From Pseudomonas sp. JQ170C (GTDB lineage Bacteria; Pseudomonadota; Gammaproteobacteria; Pseudomonadales; Pseudomonadaceae), in the NCBI RefSeq assembly GCF_035581345.1, contig NZ_CP141608.1, forward strand, positions 4,494,501-4,558,500: a stretch of DNA of 64,000 bases, in the 5' to 3' direction. The position numbers were made by a program, and so were the translations under genes. The notes beneath the pieces are model-generated. The model saw only the letters and a list, made by a program, of their open reading frames with translations. It had not been told where the DNA came from and searched no databases. Shown here piece by piece: positions 52,070-61,824 of the stretch. Position 1 is the first letter of the stretch. Each line of letters starts with the position of its first letter.

Positions 52070-53944
52070 TCAGCGCAGCTCGCCTCGCAACTGGCTGACG
52101 CGCTCTCGCAACAGTGCCGGCTGCGCTGCGTCTACCGGGACGGCTGCACCGGCCACCAGGGTCACCCGCGACCACAAGCGGCGAAACATGCCCTTGGCCG
52201 GATCGCGGCTGAAAAAGCTGCCCCACAAGCCCTGCAAAGCCAGCGGAATGACCGGCACCGGCGTCTGTTCGATGATCCGGCTTACGCCACCCTTGAACTC
52301 ATCGATCTCACCGTCACTGGTCAGTTTGCCCTCTGGAAAGATACACACCAGTTCCCCCTCGGCCAGGCAGGCGGCAATGCGCTTGAACGCCTGCTCGTAG
52401 ATCTCGCCATCTTCCTGGCGCCCGGCAATCGGGATGGCACCTGCGGTGCGGAAGATAAAGTTGAGCACCGGCAGCTGGAAAATCTTGTAGTACATGACAA
52501 ACCGGATGGGCCGGCGCACGGCCCCGCCAATCAGCAATGCATCGACAAACGACACGTGGTTGCACACCAACAGCGCCGCGCCCTCCTCCGGAATCTGCTG
52601 CAGGTCACGGTGCTCGACCCGGTACATGGAATGGCTGAGCAGCCAGATCATGAAGCGCATGGTGAACTCGGGGACGATCCTGAAGATGTAGGTGTTGACG
52701 CCAATGTTCAGCAACGACACCACCAGGAACAGCTGGGGAATGGTCAATTCCACCAGGCTCAACAACACGATGGTGACAATGGCCGAGACCACCATGAACA
52801 ACGCATTGAGAATGTTGTTGGCGGCGATGACCCGCGAACGCTCGTTAACCGCGGTGCGCGACTGGATCAAGGCATACAGCGGCACGATGTAGAAGCCTCC
52901 GAAGATGCCAAGACCGACAATCGACAGCAGAATCCACCACGCCTCGGTCATGCCCAGCAGGGTCAGCCAGTCATGGGGCGTTGCCGCCGCCGGCACATCG
53001 CCCGAATGCCACCACCACAGCAGGCCGAACAGGGTCAGGCCAAAGGAGCCGAACGGCACCAGGCCAATCTCCACCTTGTGCCCACTCAAACGCTCACACA
53101 GCAGCGAACCCAGGGCGATACCCACCGAGAACAGGGTCAGCACCAGGGTGACCACGGTCTCGTCACCGTGCAGCCAGTCCTTGGCGTAGGCCGGAATCTG
53201 CGTCAGGTAGATCGCGCCGACAAACCAGAACCAGGAGTTGCCGACAATCGAACGCGACACCGCGGGGGTCTGGCCAAGCCCCAGGCGCAAGGTGGCCCAG
53301 GATTGGGTAAAGATGTTCCAGTCCAGCTTCATCTGTGGCGACGCTGCGCTCGCCCGGGGAATCCAGCGGCTCGACAGATAACCCAGTGCGGCCACCAGCA
53401 CCACGGCGCAGGCCACCACCGGCGCATAGTGGGTGCTGGACATCATGATCCCGGCGCCAATGGTTCCGGCCAGGATCGCCAGGAACGTGCCCATCTCCAC
53501 CAGGCCGTTCCCACCGACCAGCTCTTGCTCGCGCAGGGCCTGGGGCAGGATCGAATACTTGACCGGCCCGAACAGTGCCGAGTGCGTCCCCATGGCAAAC
53601 AACGCCAGCAGCATCAAGGCCAGGTGGTTGGTCAGAAAGCCGATGGCGCCGACCGCCATGATGCCGATCTCGGCCAGCTTGATCAGGCGGATCAGCGCGT
53701 CCTTGGCGTACTTTTCGCCAAACTGTCCGGCCAGGGCAGAAAACAGGAAGAACGGCAGAATAAACAGCAACGCACAGAGGTTGATCCAGATCGAACGGTC
53801 ACCGTCGATCGCCAGCTTGTAGAGAATGGCGAGGATCAACGACTGCTTGAACAGGTTGTCGTTGAAGGCACCCAGCGACTGGGTAATAAAGAAGGGCAAA
53901 AATCGCCGCTTGCCAAGAAGGCTGAATTGCGAGGTTTCACTCAT
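52070..53944 (-). CDS. MFS transporter fused to a PlsC-type acyltransferase
   Basis: A 624-residue inner-membrane protein. Residues 1 to about 410 are an MFS transporter of the LplT lysophospholipid flippase type (SLLGKRRFLPFFITQSLGAF at the start). Residues from about 425 are a 1-acyl-glycerol-3-phosphate acyltransferase domain with CNHVSFVDALL (HX4D) and FPEGKLTSDG. The layout resembles LplT-Aas fusions but lacks the acyl-ACP synthetase domain, so it probably imports and reacylates lysophospholipids using an acyl donor made elsewhere. The start at 53944 (MSETSQF) is preferred to 54004. Confidence 0.88.
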   Translation of the reverse strand: MSETSQFSLLGKRRFLPFFITQSLGAFNDNLFKQSLILAILYKLAIDGDRSIWINLCALLFILPFFLFSALAGQFGEKYAKDALIRLIKLAEIGIMAVGAIGFLTNHLALMLLALFAMGTHSALFGPVKYSILPQALREQELVGGNGLVEMGTFLAILAGTIGAGIMMSSTHYAPVVACAVVLVAALGYLSSRWIPRASAASPQMKLDWNIFTQSWATLRLGLGQTPAVSRSIVGNSWFWFVGAIYLTQIPAYAKDWLHGDETVVTLVLTLFSVGIALGSLLCERLSGHKVEIGLVPFGSFGLTLFGLLWWWHSGDVPAAATPHDWLTLLGMTEAWWILLSIVGLGIFGGFYIVPLYALIQSRTAVNERSRVIAANNILNALFMVVSAIVTIVLLSLVELTIPQLFLVVSLLNIGVNTYIFRIVPEFTMRFMIWLLSHSMYRVEHRDLQQIPEEGAALLVCNHVSFVDALLIGGAVRRPIRFVMYYKIFQLPVLNFIFRTAGAIPIAGRQEDGEIYEQAFKRIAACLAEGELVCIFPEGKLTSDGEIDEFKGGVSRIIEQTPVPVIPLALQGLWGSFFSRDPAKGMFRRLWSRVTLVAGAAVPVDAAQPALLRERVSQLRGELR

Positions 53945-54023
53945 CGTCCGTGTACCTGAGTAGGGCTTTGTCATTGGAGGCGTGCAGGCCGAACAAAGCC
54001 ACAATCACTCTGGTAAATGCAAT

Positions 54024-55173
54024 CTACTTGTGGAGCCCTGCAATGCACGGTGACACAAACAACTCACCCCGCCAGGCGCCGCGCAAGGTCAGGCTGCTGA
54101 CCAGCAGCCACAGGCCAGCCAGGGCCACTACCAGCACCAGCCCCAGGGTGTGGAAGAAGGCCAGCCCCAGCCAGGCGCCCAGCTTCAGCGTTGCCAGGGT
54201 GTACACCCCGAGCGGGAAGGTAAAACCCCACCAGCCCAGGTTGAAGGGCATGCCGTGGCGGATGTAGCGCAGGGTGATCAGTACAGCGGTGAGCAACCAC
54301 CACAGCCCGGCGCCCCACAACACAATACCGGCGACCAGTCCCAGGCCACGGGCAATCTCACCCAGGCCACCCAGGCCGTTGGCAGCAAACACCGCCGGTG
54401 CATCGGCGCCCAGCACCAGCATGCCCAGTGCCCCGGTACCGATCGGGCCCAGTGCCAGCCAGCTCGACGCCGCCATATTGGCGTGGGGCAACTTGTGCAG
54501 GGCCATGCGCAGCATGAGGATGGTCAGGATGCTGAAGGCCACCGGCAGCGACACCGCCCACATCACATAGCTGGTGATCAATACCAGGAACTGGCTGTGC
54601 CCATCGACCAGGTGCGGCGCCAACAGCCCCCCCGCTGGCGGCTGCCACTTCGGCAGCGACCACAGGCAACAGCCATACAGCCGTCATCTGGTCGATGCTG
54701 TGCTCCTGGCGGGTGAACATCAGGTACGGAATGGCCACCCCGCACAACAGGGCCAGGCCCACATCGAACCACCACAGTGCTTCGATCCACGGCACGATGC
54801 CCTCACCCCAGCGATTGATACCGAACAACAAGGCACCATTGAGGATCGTGGCCAGGCCCATGGGAATGGTGCCGAAGAACATCGACACGGTGGAGTGGGC
54901 GAAAATCCGCCGCGCCTCATCGAAAAACATCACCCAGCGTGCGGTGTACAGCACGCTGAACAGCACGAACAGGGCTATGGTCAGCCACCACAGCGCTTCG
55001 GCCAGGCCGTGCAGGCTTTCGATTCCCACCTGCATCAGCGCCAGCGCGAGCACCCCGGTGCCCATGGTCGCGGCGAACCAGTTGGGGGTGAATTGACGGA
55101 TCACGTCACGCGGGTGAGCCAGGTGGCTCAAGGGGCGCAACGCTGAAGTGGCGGGTTGTTGCAGGCAAGTCAT
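54024..55173 (-). pseudogene. TDT/TehA-SLAC1 family transporter, frameshifted
   Basis: A membrane transporter of the tellurite-resistance/dicarboxylate (TDT) family, related to TehA and sulfite exporter Ssu1. The first frame runs from MTCLQQPATSALRP (55173) through FTPNWFAATMGTGVLALALM to AAEVAAASGG. The family sequence then continues in another frame (APHLVDGHSQFLVLITSYVM, on to the stop at 54024). The break falls at a run of seven C at 54627-54633; six would restore one continuous protein of about 382 residues. It is either a real frameshift, a slippage-switchable gene or a sequencing error. The rest of the protein is intact. Confidence 0.85.
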
Positions 55174-55225
55174 GGTCGGTTCTCCTGTCCTCCGGTGAGG
55201 TCAACCAATCTTATGTCCGCCAACA

Positions 55226-55275
55226 ATATCTATGAAACGGGTATTTTCTCTATCTGTTATCTAATTCATAGATAT
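55226..55275. promoter_or_regulatory. Inverted repeat in the divergent transporter promoter region
   Basis: Perfect 11-bp arms ATATCTATGAA and TTCATAGATAT, 28 bp apart, in an AT-rich stretch between the divergent TDT-type and MFS transporter genes. It could be a regulator site controlling both. Confidence 0.5.
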
Positions 55276-55355
55276 AGAACATCCTGTTACACCTCTCCTG
55301 CGCCGAGGTATGCTGGGCCCTGGCGGCTCCACGCAATAACAACAAGGACGTGACA

Positions 55356-56567
55356 ATGCTCGACGCCATACAACGCTATACACCCCAGGTTCGCCTGCTG
55401 CTGGCCACAACCTTCACCCTTACCCTGGCGCGGGCGATCACCCTGCCCTACCTGGTGGTTTACCTCTCGGAAAATTTCGCCCTGGATGTCAGCGGCATCG
55501 GCCTGATGATTGGTGGCGCCTTGATCGTCGCCTCATTGCTGAGCCTGTACGGCGGCTACCTGATCGACACCCTGCGCAGCTACACGGTGATCATCGCCTC
55601 GACCCTGACCTTCACCCTGGCGTTCATCGGCGCGGTGGTCAGCCGCGAGCTGAGCCTGTTTTTCATCTGCCTGGTGCTGATCAACCTGGCCCTGGCAGTG
55701 GTCACCATTGCCGCCAAGGCCGGCTTCTGTGCGCTGTTGCCGCTGGAGCAACGCGCCGAAGTGTTCGCGATCAAGTACACCCTGAACAACGTGGCCTATG
55801 CGGTGGGGCCGTTTATCGGCGTGGCGCTGGTGATGTTCGACTATCACTGGCCCTTCTTGCTCTCGGCCCTCCTGGGCCTGGCGATGTGCCTGAGCTACCG
55901 GCGCTGGGGCGAACGCGCGGCACGGGCGCAGCTCGATGGCAGTCCCCAGGCCGGCTTCCTCAGTGTGGGCGTGCAAATGATCAGGGATCGACGACTGATC
56001 TGCTTCACCCTGGGCGGTGCGCTCAGCGCCGTGGTGTTCGGCCAGTTCACCGCCTACCTGTCGCAGTACCTGGTGGTGACCAGCAACGCCAGCGAGGCTG
56101 CCCGCTACATCAGCTACCTGGTGGCCACCAACGCCCTGACCGTCATTGCCCTGCAGTACGTCATCGGCCGACGTATCAGTACCCGCCGCCTGATTCCCTG
56201 GCTGATGGCCGGCATGGCGCTGTTCCTGGTCGGGCTGCTGGGGTTTTCCGTGGCTCAGTCCCTGCTGGTCTGGTGCCTGGCCATGGTGGTCTTCACCTTG
56301 GGCGAGATCATCGTGATCCCGGCCGAGTACATGTTCATCGACAGCATTGCCCCGGAACACCTGCGCGGGGTGTATTACGGCGCGCAGAACCTGTCCAACC
56401 TCGGCGCGGCGCTGGGCCCGGTGATCTGCGGCTTCGCCCTGGCCCACCTGGTACCGGTGGCTACCTTCTATCTGTTGATTGGCGCGGTGTTGCTGGCAGC
56501 ACTGTTCTATTACCTGGGCGCTCGCACCCGCCCCCTTCAGGTTGAACAAGCCGCCACCGAAGGCTGA
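55356..56567 (+). CDS. MFS transporter (MdtH-like)
   Basis: A 403-residue major facilitator with about 12 predicted helices, starting MLDAIQRYTPQVRLLLATTF. The region YLVVYLSENFALDVSGIGLMIGG and the loop between helices 2 and 3 (GGYLIDTLRSYTVI) fit drug/H+ antiporter-type MFS proteins. AAGGA ends 7 bp before the ATG at 55356; a GTG at 55350 is too close to it. It is divergent from the broken TDT transporter gene. The substrate is unknown. Confidence 0.82.
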   Translation: MLDAIQRYTPQVRLLLATTFTLTLARAITLPYLVVYLSENFALDVSGIGLMIGGALIVASLLSLYGGYLIDTLRSYTVIIASTLTFTLAFIGAVVSRELSLFFICLVLINLALAVVTIAAKAGFCALLPLEQRAEVFAIKYTLNNVAYAVGPFIGVALVMFDYHWPFLLSALLGLAMCLSYRRWGERAARAQLDGSPQAGFLSVGVQMIRDRRLICFTLGGALSAVVFGQFTAYLSQYLVVTSNASEAARYISYLVATNALTVIALQYVIGRRISTRRLIPWLMAGMALFLVGLLGFSVAQSLLVWCLAMVVFTLGEIIVIPAEYMFIDSIAPEHLRGVYYGAQNLSNLGAALGPVICGFALAHLVPVATFYLLIGAVLLAALFYYLGARTRPLQVEQAATEG

Positions 56568-56809
56568 CCGGTCCGGCGCAGCCAGTTGCAGGTCATAATG
56601 GCGCGGGCCGACCGCCGCCGCGGCCCACTGCCGGACCTTGACGGGCGGGTCGACCCCGCCCTGGCCTGAGCCGCCCTGCGACGCTCTGCCACTGCGACCA
56701 TGGTCGGCGCTGACGAAGCGCCAACGGCGTGCCAGACTGATTGATCGAGGTTCGCCGTTATGCCTGCGTTGCGCAGACGGCTGTTCCACCTTTTCGCTTC
56801 GGAGTAGTC

Positions 56810-59800
56810 ATGTCGCTGTCCAGTGGGCTGATCGCCGTGGTCGCCCTGGCCTATATGGCCATCATGTTCGCTATCGCATTCTATGGCGACCGCCGCAGTA
56901 CGCCGCTGCCCCCGCGCCTGCGCGCCTGGGTGTACAGCCTGTCGCTGGCGGTGTACTGCACCAGCTGGACCTTCTTTGGCGCGGTCGGCCAGGCCGCCGA
57001 ACAACTCTGGGCATTCCTGCCGATCTACCTGGGCCCGGTGCTGCTGTTGCTGTTCGCACCCTGGGTGCTGCAGAAGATGGTGCTGATCAGCAAGCAGGAA
57101 AACATCACCTCGATTGCCGACTTCATCGCCGCCCGCTACGGCAAATCCCAGACATTGGCCGTGGTGGTGGCGCTGATCTGCCTGGTCGGGGTGTTGCCCT
57201 ATATTGCCCTGCAGCTCAAAGGCATCGTCCTGGGCGTCAACCTGCTCATCGGCGCCAGTGCCGATGCCACCGGCAGCCGGGTGCAAGACACCGCGCTGGT
57301 GATCTCGCTGGTCCTGGCCTTGTTCACCATCGTCTTCGGTACCCGCAGCCTGGACGTTACCGAGCACCACCGTGGCATGGTCCTGGCTATTGCCTTTGAG
57401 TCGCTGGTCAAGCTGCTGGCCTTCCTGGCCGTCGGTGCCTTCGTGACCTTCAACCTCTATGACGGCTTCGACGACCTGTTCACCCAGGCCAGGCTTGCGC
57501 CGCGCCTGGAAACCTACTGGCAGGAAACCATCAATTGGCCGTCCATGGTGGTGCAGACCGGGGTGGCGATGATGGCGATCATCTGCCTGCCGCGGCAGTT
57601 CCACGTCACCGTGGTCGAGAACATCGAGCCCCAGGACCTGCGCCTGGCCCGCTGGGTGTTCCCCGCTTACCTGATCCTCGCCGCACTGTTCGTGGTGCCG
57701 ATTGCCCTGGCCGGGCAGATGCTGCTGCCGGCTTCGGTGATCCCGGACTCCTTCGTCATCAGCCTGCCCCTGGCCGAAGCCCACCCGGCATTGGCGCTGC
57801 TGGCCTTTATCGGCGGCGCCTCGGCGGCCACCGGCATGGTGATCGTGGCCAGCGTGGCGTTGTCGACCATGGTGTCCAACGACATGCTGTTGCCCTGGCT
57901 GTTGCGCCGCAACAATGCCGAGCGACCGTTTGAGGTGTTCCGCCACTGGATGCTCTCGGTACGCCGGGTGACCATCGTCGCCATCCTCCTGCTGGCCTAT
58001 GTGAGCTATCGCCTGCTGGGCTCCACCGCGAGCCTGGCCACCATCGGCCAGATCGCCTTTGCCGCCGTGACCCAACTGACGCCGGCCATGCTCGGCGCCC
58101 TGTACTGGAAACAGGCCAACCGTCGCGGCGTGTTTGCCGGCCTGGCCGCCGGGATCTTCCTCTGGTTCTACACCCTGGTGCTGCCGATTGCCGCCCATAG
58201 CGTGGGCTGGTCGCTGGACCTGTTCCCAGGCCTTGCCTGGCTGCATGGCAACCCGCTGGACCTGCCGATCACACCGCTGACCCAAGGTGTGGTGTTGTCG
58301 CTGGCCGGTAACTTCACCCTGTTTGCCTGGGTCTCGATCCTGTCCCGCACGCGGGTTTCCGAACACTGGCAGGCCGGCCGCTTCATCGGCCAGCAAACCA
58401 GCGCCCGGCCCAACAGCCGTTCGCTGCTGGCGGTGCAGATCGACGACCTGCTCCACCTCGCCGCACGCTTTGTCGGTGAAGAGCGCGCACGCCAGAGTTT
58501 CATCCGCTTTGCCTACCGCCAGGGCAAGGGCTTCAACCCCAACCAGAACGCCGACGGCGACTGGATCGAACACACCGAACGCTTGCTTGCCGGCGTCCTG
58601 GGCGCCTCTTCGACCCGCGCCGTGGTCAAGGCGGCCATCGAAGGCCGCGACATGCAGCTTGAGGATGTGGTTCGCATCGCCGACGAAGCCTCGGAGGTGC
58701 TGCAGTTCAACCGCGCCCTGTTGCAAGGCGCAATCGAGAACATCAGCCAGGGCATCAGCGTGGTCGACCAGAACCTGCGCCTGGTGGCCTGGAACCGCCG
58801 CTACCTGGAGCTGTTCAACTACCCCGACGGCCTGATCAGCGTAGGGCGGCCCATCGCCGACATCATTCGCTACAACGCCGAACGCGGCCTGTGCGGCCCG
58901 GGCGAGGCCCAGGTCCACGTTGCCCGGCGCCTGCACTGGATGCGCCAGGGCCGCGCGCACACCTCCGAGCGCCTGTTCCCCAACGGCCGGGTTATCGAGC
59001 TGATCGGCAATCCCATGCCCGGCGGCGGCTTCGTCATGAGCTTCACCGACATCACCCCCTTCCGCGAAGCCGAGCAGGCGCTCAAGGAGGCCAACGAGGG
59101 CCTGGAGCAACGGGTGACCGAACGCACCCACGAGCTCTCCCAACTGAACCAGGCCTTGACCGAAGCCAAGAGCCACGCCGAGGCCGCCAACCAGTCCAAG
59201 ACTCGCTTTCTGGCTGCCGTCAGCCATGACCTAATGCAACCGCTGAACGCCGCGCGACTGTTCTCCGCCGCCCTTTCCCATCAGGGCGAAGGCTTGTCGG
59301 CAGACGCCCAGCAACTGGTCCAGCACATGGACAGCTCGCTGCGTTCGGCCGAAGAACTGATCAGCGACCTGCTGGACATCTCGCGCCTGGAAAACGGCAA
59401 GATCACCCCCGATCCCAAGCCATTCGCCCTCAACGAGCTGTTCGACACCCTGGGCGCCGAGTTCAAGGTGTTGGCCCAGCAACAGGGCCTGGATTTCCGC
59501 CTGCGCGGCAGCCGCCTGCGGGTGCAGAGCGACATGAAACTGCTACGGCGGATTCTGCAGAACTTCCTGACCAACGCCTTTCGTTACGGCAAAAGCCCGA
59601 TTCTGCTGGGCGTGCGTCGCCAGGGCGACAAGCTCTGGCTTGAGGTCTGGGACCGCGGCCCCGGCATTGCCGATGACAAGCTGCAGGTGATCTTCGAGGA
59701 GTTCAAACGCCTGGACAGCCATCAGACCCGCGCCGAAAAAGGCCTGGGCCTGGGCCTGGCGATTGCCGATGGCTTGTGCCGGGTGCTCGGCCACCCGCTG

Positions 59801-60286
59801 GAAGTGCGCTCCTGGCCCGGCAAAGGCAGCGTATTCCGGGTCAGCGTGCCCCTGGCCACCGCCCCTGCCACGGCGGTGGTTACCCCGACCGAACAGGCCG
59901 GCCAACCGCTGGCGGGCCTGCAGGTGCTGTGTGTCGACAACGAAGACAGCATCCTCATCGGCATGAGCAGCCTGCTCAGCCGCTGGGGCTGCAAGGTGCA
60001 CACCGCCCGCAACCGCCAGGAATGCGACGCCCTGCTTGAAGAAGGGCTGCGCCCGCACCTGGCGCTGGTCGACTATCACCTCGATGACGGCGACACCGGC
60101 ACCGAACTGATGGCCTGGCTACGCACCCGCCTGGGTGAGCCGGTACCGGGGGTGGTGATCAGCGCCGACGGGCGCCGCGAGATGATTGCCCAGGTCCACG
60201 CCGCCGGCCTCGACTACCTGGCCAAGCCAGTCAAGCCGGCCGCCTTGCGCGCCCTGCTCAATCGGCATCTGAGCCTGGTCCAGTAA
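56810..60286 (+). CDS. mxtR: SSS-domain hybrid sensor histidine kinase (MxtR/CrbS type)
   Basis: A 1158-residue membrane hybrid kinase. The first about 500 residues are a sodium:solute symporter-like domain (about 12 helices, starting MSLSSGLIAVVALAYMAIMF). Then come a linker, a PAS domain (about 640-760, NISQGISVVDQNLRLVAWNR), a HisKA domain with His806 in AVSHDLMQPLNAAR, an ATPase domain and a receiver with phosphoacceptor Asp1088 in LVDYHLDDGD. This is the architecture of CrbS in Vibrio and MxtR in Pseudomonas, which with regulator CrbR/ErdR control acetate use, including acs and yjcH-actP. The partner regulator is not in the window. GGAG precedes the ATG. Its last 29 bp overlap rmuC. Confidence 0.85.
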   Translation: MSLSSGLIAVVALAYMAIMFAIAFYGDRRSTPLPPRLRAWVYSLSLAVYCTSWTFFGAVGQAAEQLWAFLPIYLGPVLLLLFAPWVLQKMVLISKQENITSIADFIAARYGKSQTLAVVVALICLVGVLPYIALQLKGIVLGVNLLIGASADATGSRVQDTALVISLVLALFTIVFGTRSLDVTEHHRGMVLAIAFESLVKLLAFLAVGAFVTFNLYDGFDDLFTQARLAPRLETYWQETINWPSMVVQTGVAMMAIICLPRQFHVTVVENIEPQDLRLARWVFPAYLILAALFVVPIALAGQMLLPASVIPDSFVISLPLAEAHPALALLAFIGGASAATGMVIVASVALSTMVSNDMLLPWLLRRNNAERPFEVFRHWMLSVRRVTIVAILLLAYVSYRLLGSTASLATIGQIAFAAVTQLTPAMLGALYWKQANRRGVFAGLAAGIFLWFYTLVLPIAAHSVGWSLDLFPGLAWLHGNPLDLPITPLTQGVVLSLAGNFTLFAWVSILSRTRVSEHWQAGRFIGQQTSARPNSRSLLAVQIDDLLHLAARFVGEERARQSFIRFAYRQGKGFNPNQNADGDWIEHTERLLAGVLGASSTRAVVKAAIEGRDMQLEDVVRIADEASEVLQFNRALLQGAIENISQGISVVDQNLRLVAWNRRYLELFNYPDGLISVGRPIADIIRYNAERGLCGPGEAQVHVARRLHWMRQGRAHTSERLFPNGRVIELIGNPMPGGGFVMSFTDITPFREAEQALKEANEGLEQRVTERTHELSQLNQALTEAKSHAEAANQSKTRFLAAVSHDLMQPLNAARLFSAALSHQGEGLSADAQQLVQHMDSSLRSAEELISDLLDISRLENGKITPDPKPFALNELFDTLGAEFKVLAQQQGLDFRLRGSRLRVQSDMKLLRRILQNFLTNAFRYGKSPILLGVRRQGDKLWLEVWDRGPGIADDKLQVIFEEFKRLDSHQTRAEKGLGLGLAIADGLCRVLGHPLEVRSWPGKGSVFRVSVPLATAPATAVVTPTEQAGQPLAGLQVLCVDNEDSILIGMSSLLSRWGCKVHTARNRQECDALLEEGLRPHLALVDYHLDDGDTGTELMAWLRTRLGEPVPGVVISADGRREMIAQVHAAGLDYLAKPVKPAALRALLNRHLSLVQ

Positions 60287-61760
60287 GGGCGCTGGCGGTC
60301 AGTGGGTCGCCTTCGCTCATGGCCCGTTCCAGCAGATCGGCCGGCAGGCTCTTGCTGGCCCGGGCGCCGAGCAGCTTGAGCTGCTCGCTGCGGCTGATCA
60401 GGTTGCCACGCCCTTCGCAGAGCTTGTTGCGCGCCGCGCTGTAGGCCTTGTCGACCTGCTGCAGGCGGTTGCCCAGCTCGTCCAGGTCCTGGATGAACAG
60501 CACAAACTTGTCGTAGAGCCAGCCGGCACGCTCGGCGATTTCCCGGGCATTCTGGCTCTGGCGCTCCTGCTTCCACAGGCTGTCGATCACTCGCAGGGTG
60601 GCCAGCAAGGTGGTCGGGCTGACAATCACGATTTGGCGGTCGAAGGCTTCCTGGAACAGGTTCGGCTCGGCTTGCAGCGCAGCGGAAAACGCCGCTTCGA
60701 TCGGCACGAAGAGCAGCACGAAGTCCAGGCTGTGCAGCCCTTCCAGGCGGTTGTAGTCCTTGCCCGACAATCCTTTGACGTGGTTGCGCAACGACAGCAC
60801 ATGTTGCTTGAGCGCCGCCTGGGCAATCTCGCTGTCGTCGGCGGCGACATACTGCTGATAAGCGGTCAGGCTGACCTTGGAATCGACCACCACCTGCTTG
60901 TCGCCCGGCAGCATGATCAGCACATCGGGCTGGAAGCGCTCGCCGTCGGCACTCTTGAGGCTGACCTGGGTCTGGTATTCACGCCCCTTCTCCAGGCCCG
61001 CGTGCTCCAGCACCCGCTCAAGGATCAGCTCGCCCCAGTTGCCCTGGGTCTTCTGGCCCTTGAGGGCCTGGGTCAGGTTGGTGGCTTCATCGCTCAGGCG
61101 CAGGTTCAGTTGCTGCAGGCGCTCCAGCTCCTTGGCCAGGGAGAAGCGCTCGCGGGCTTCCTGCTGGTAGCTGTCTTCGACACGCTTTTCAAAGGCCTGG
61201 ATGCGCTCCTTGAGCGGATCGAGCAGTTGCCCCAGGTGCTGCTGGCTGGTCTGGGCGAAGCGTTGCTCGCGCTCATCGAAGATCTTGGTGGCCATTTCGG
61301 CGAACTGGGCGCGCAACTCATCGCGTGAGCCCTGCAGGTCAGCCAGGCGCTGCTGATGGCTGTCCTGCTGTTCGCGCAACTCGGCGCTCAGGGCCGCACT
61401 GTGGGCATCCAGGCGCCGCAGCTCGGCTTCACGGGCGGTGCGCTCGAGCTGCCAGGCATGGGCGGCATCGCGGGCGTTGTCACGATCGATCTGCAGCAAT
61501 TCCAGCTCACGGGCCTGGGCGGCGAGGGTCGCTTGCTTGGCAGCATTGGCCTGGCTCAGGTCGCTGATTTCGTCGCGGCTGGCGTCGAGTTGAGCAAGCA
61601 AGCCTTCCTGGGCCATCTGGGCACTGCTCAACCGCTCCTCCAGCAAGGCCGCCTGCGCTTCACGGGCGGCGAAGCGGCGCTGCTGCTGAAACACCCACCC
61701 CAGGCACGGCACGGCGGCCGCCACGATACCCAGCACGATACTGGTCAGATCCAACGCCAT
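60258..61760 (-). CDS. rmuC: DNA recombination protein RmuC
   Basis: A 500-residue protein with an N-terminal membrane segment (LTSIVLGIVAAAVPCLGWVF), a long coiled-coil region (about 30-200) and the RmuC core (about 230-430) with NWGELILERVLEHAGL, PDVLIMLPGDKQVVVDSKVS and FVPIEAAFSAALQ. It limits recombination between inverted repeats in E. coli; the core resembles restriction-type nucleases. The start at 61760 (MALDLTS) gives a proper membrane helix; 61790 is an alternative. It is convergent with mxtR, overlapping by 29 bp. Confidence 0.9.
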   Translation of the reverse strand: MALDLTSIVLGIVAAAVPCLGWVFQQQRRFAAREAQAALLEERLSSAQMAQEGLLAQLDASRDEISDLSQANAAKQATLAAQARELELLQIDRDNARDAAHAWQLERTAREAELRRLDAHSAALSAELREQQDSHQQRLADLQGSRDELRAQFAEMATKIFDEREQRFAQTSQQHLGQLLDPLKERIQAFEKRVEDSYQQEARERFSLAKELERLQQLNLRLSDEATNLTQALKGQKTQGNWGELILERVLEHAGLEKGREYQTQVSLKSADGERFQPDVLIMLPGDKQVVVDSKVSLTAYQQYVAADDSEIAQAALKQHVLSLRNHVKGLSGKDYNRLEGLHSLDFVLLFVPIEAAFSAALQAEPNLFQEAFDRQIVIVSPTTLLATLRVIDSLWKQERQSQNAREIAERAGWLYDKFVLFIQDLDELGNRLQQVDKAYSAARNKLCEGRGNLISRSEQLKLLGARASKSLPADLLERAMSEGDPLTASALTGPGSDAD

Positions 61761-61824
61761 TGCCACCTGCACACCCCCAACTGAAATCAACGGTTGAGCT
61801 TATCAGCCTTGTCGCTCACCTGTG

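Noticed and set aside
56537..59227. Minus-strand open frame of almost 900 codons opposite mxtR
   Set aside because: It is a Gly/Gln/His-rich translation typical of antisense frames; the plus strand encodes an unambiguous sensor kinase.
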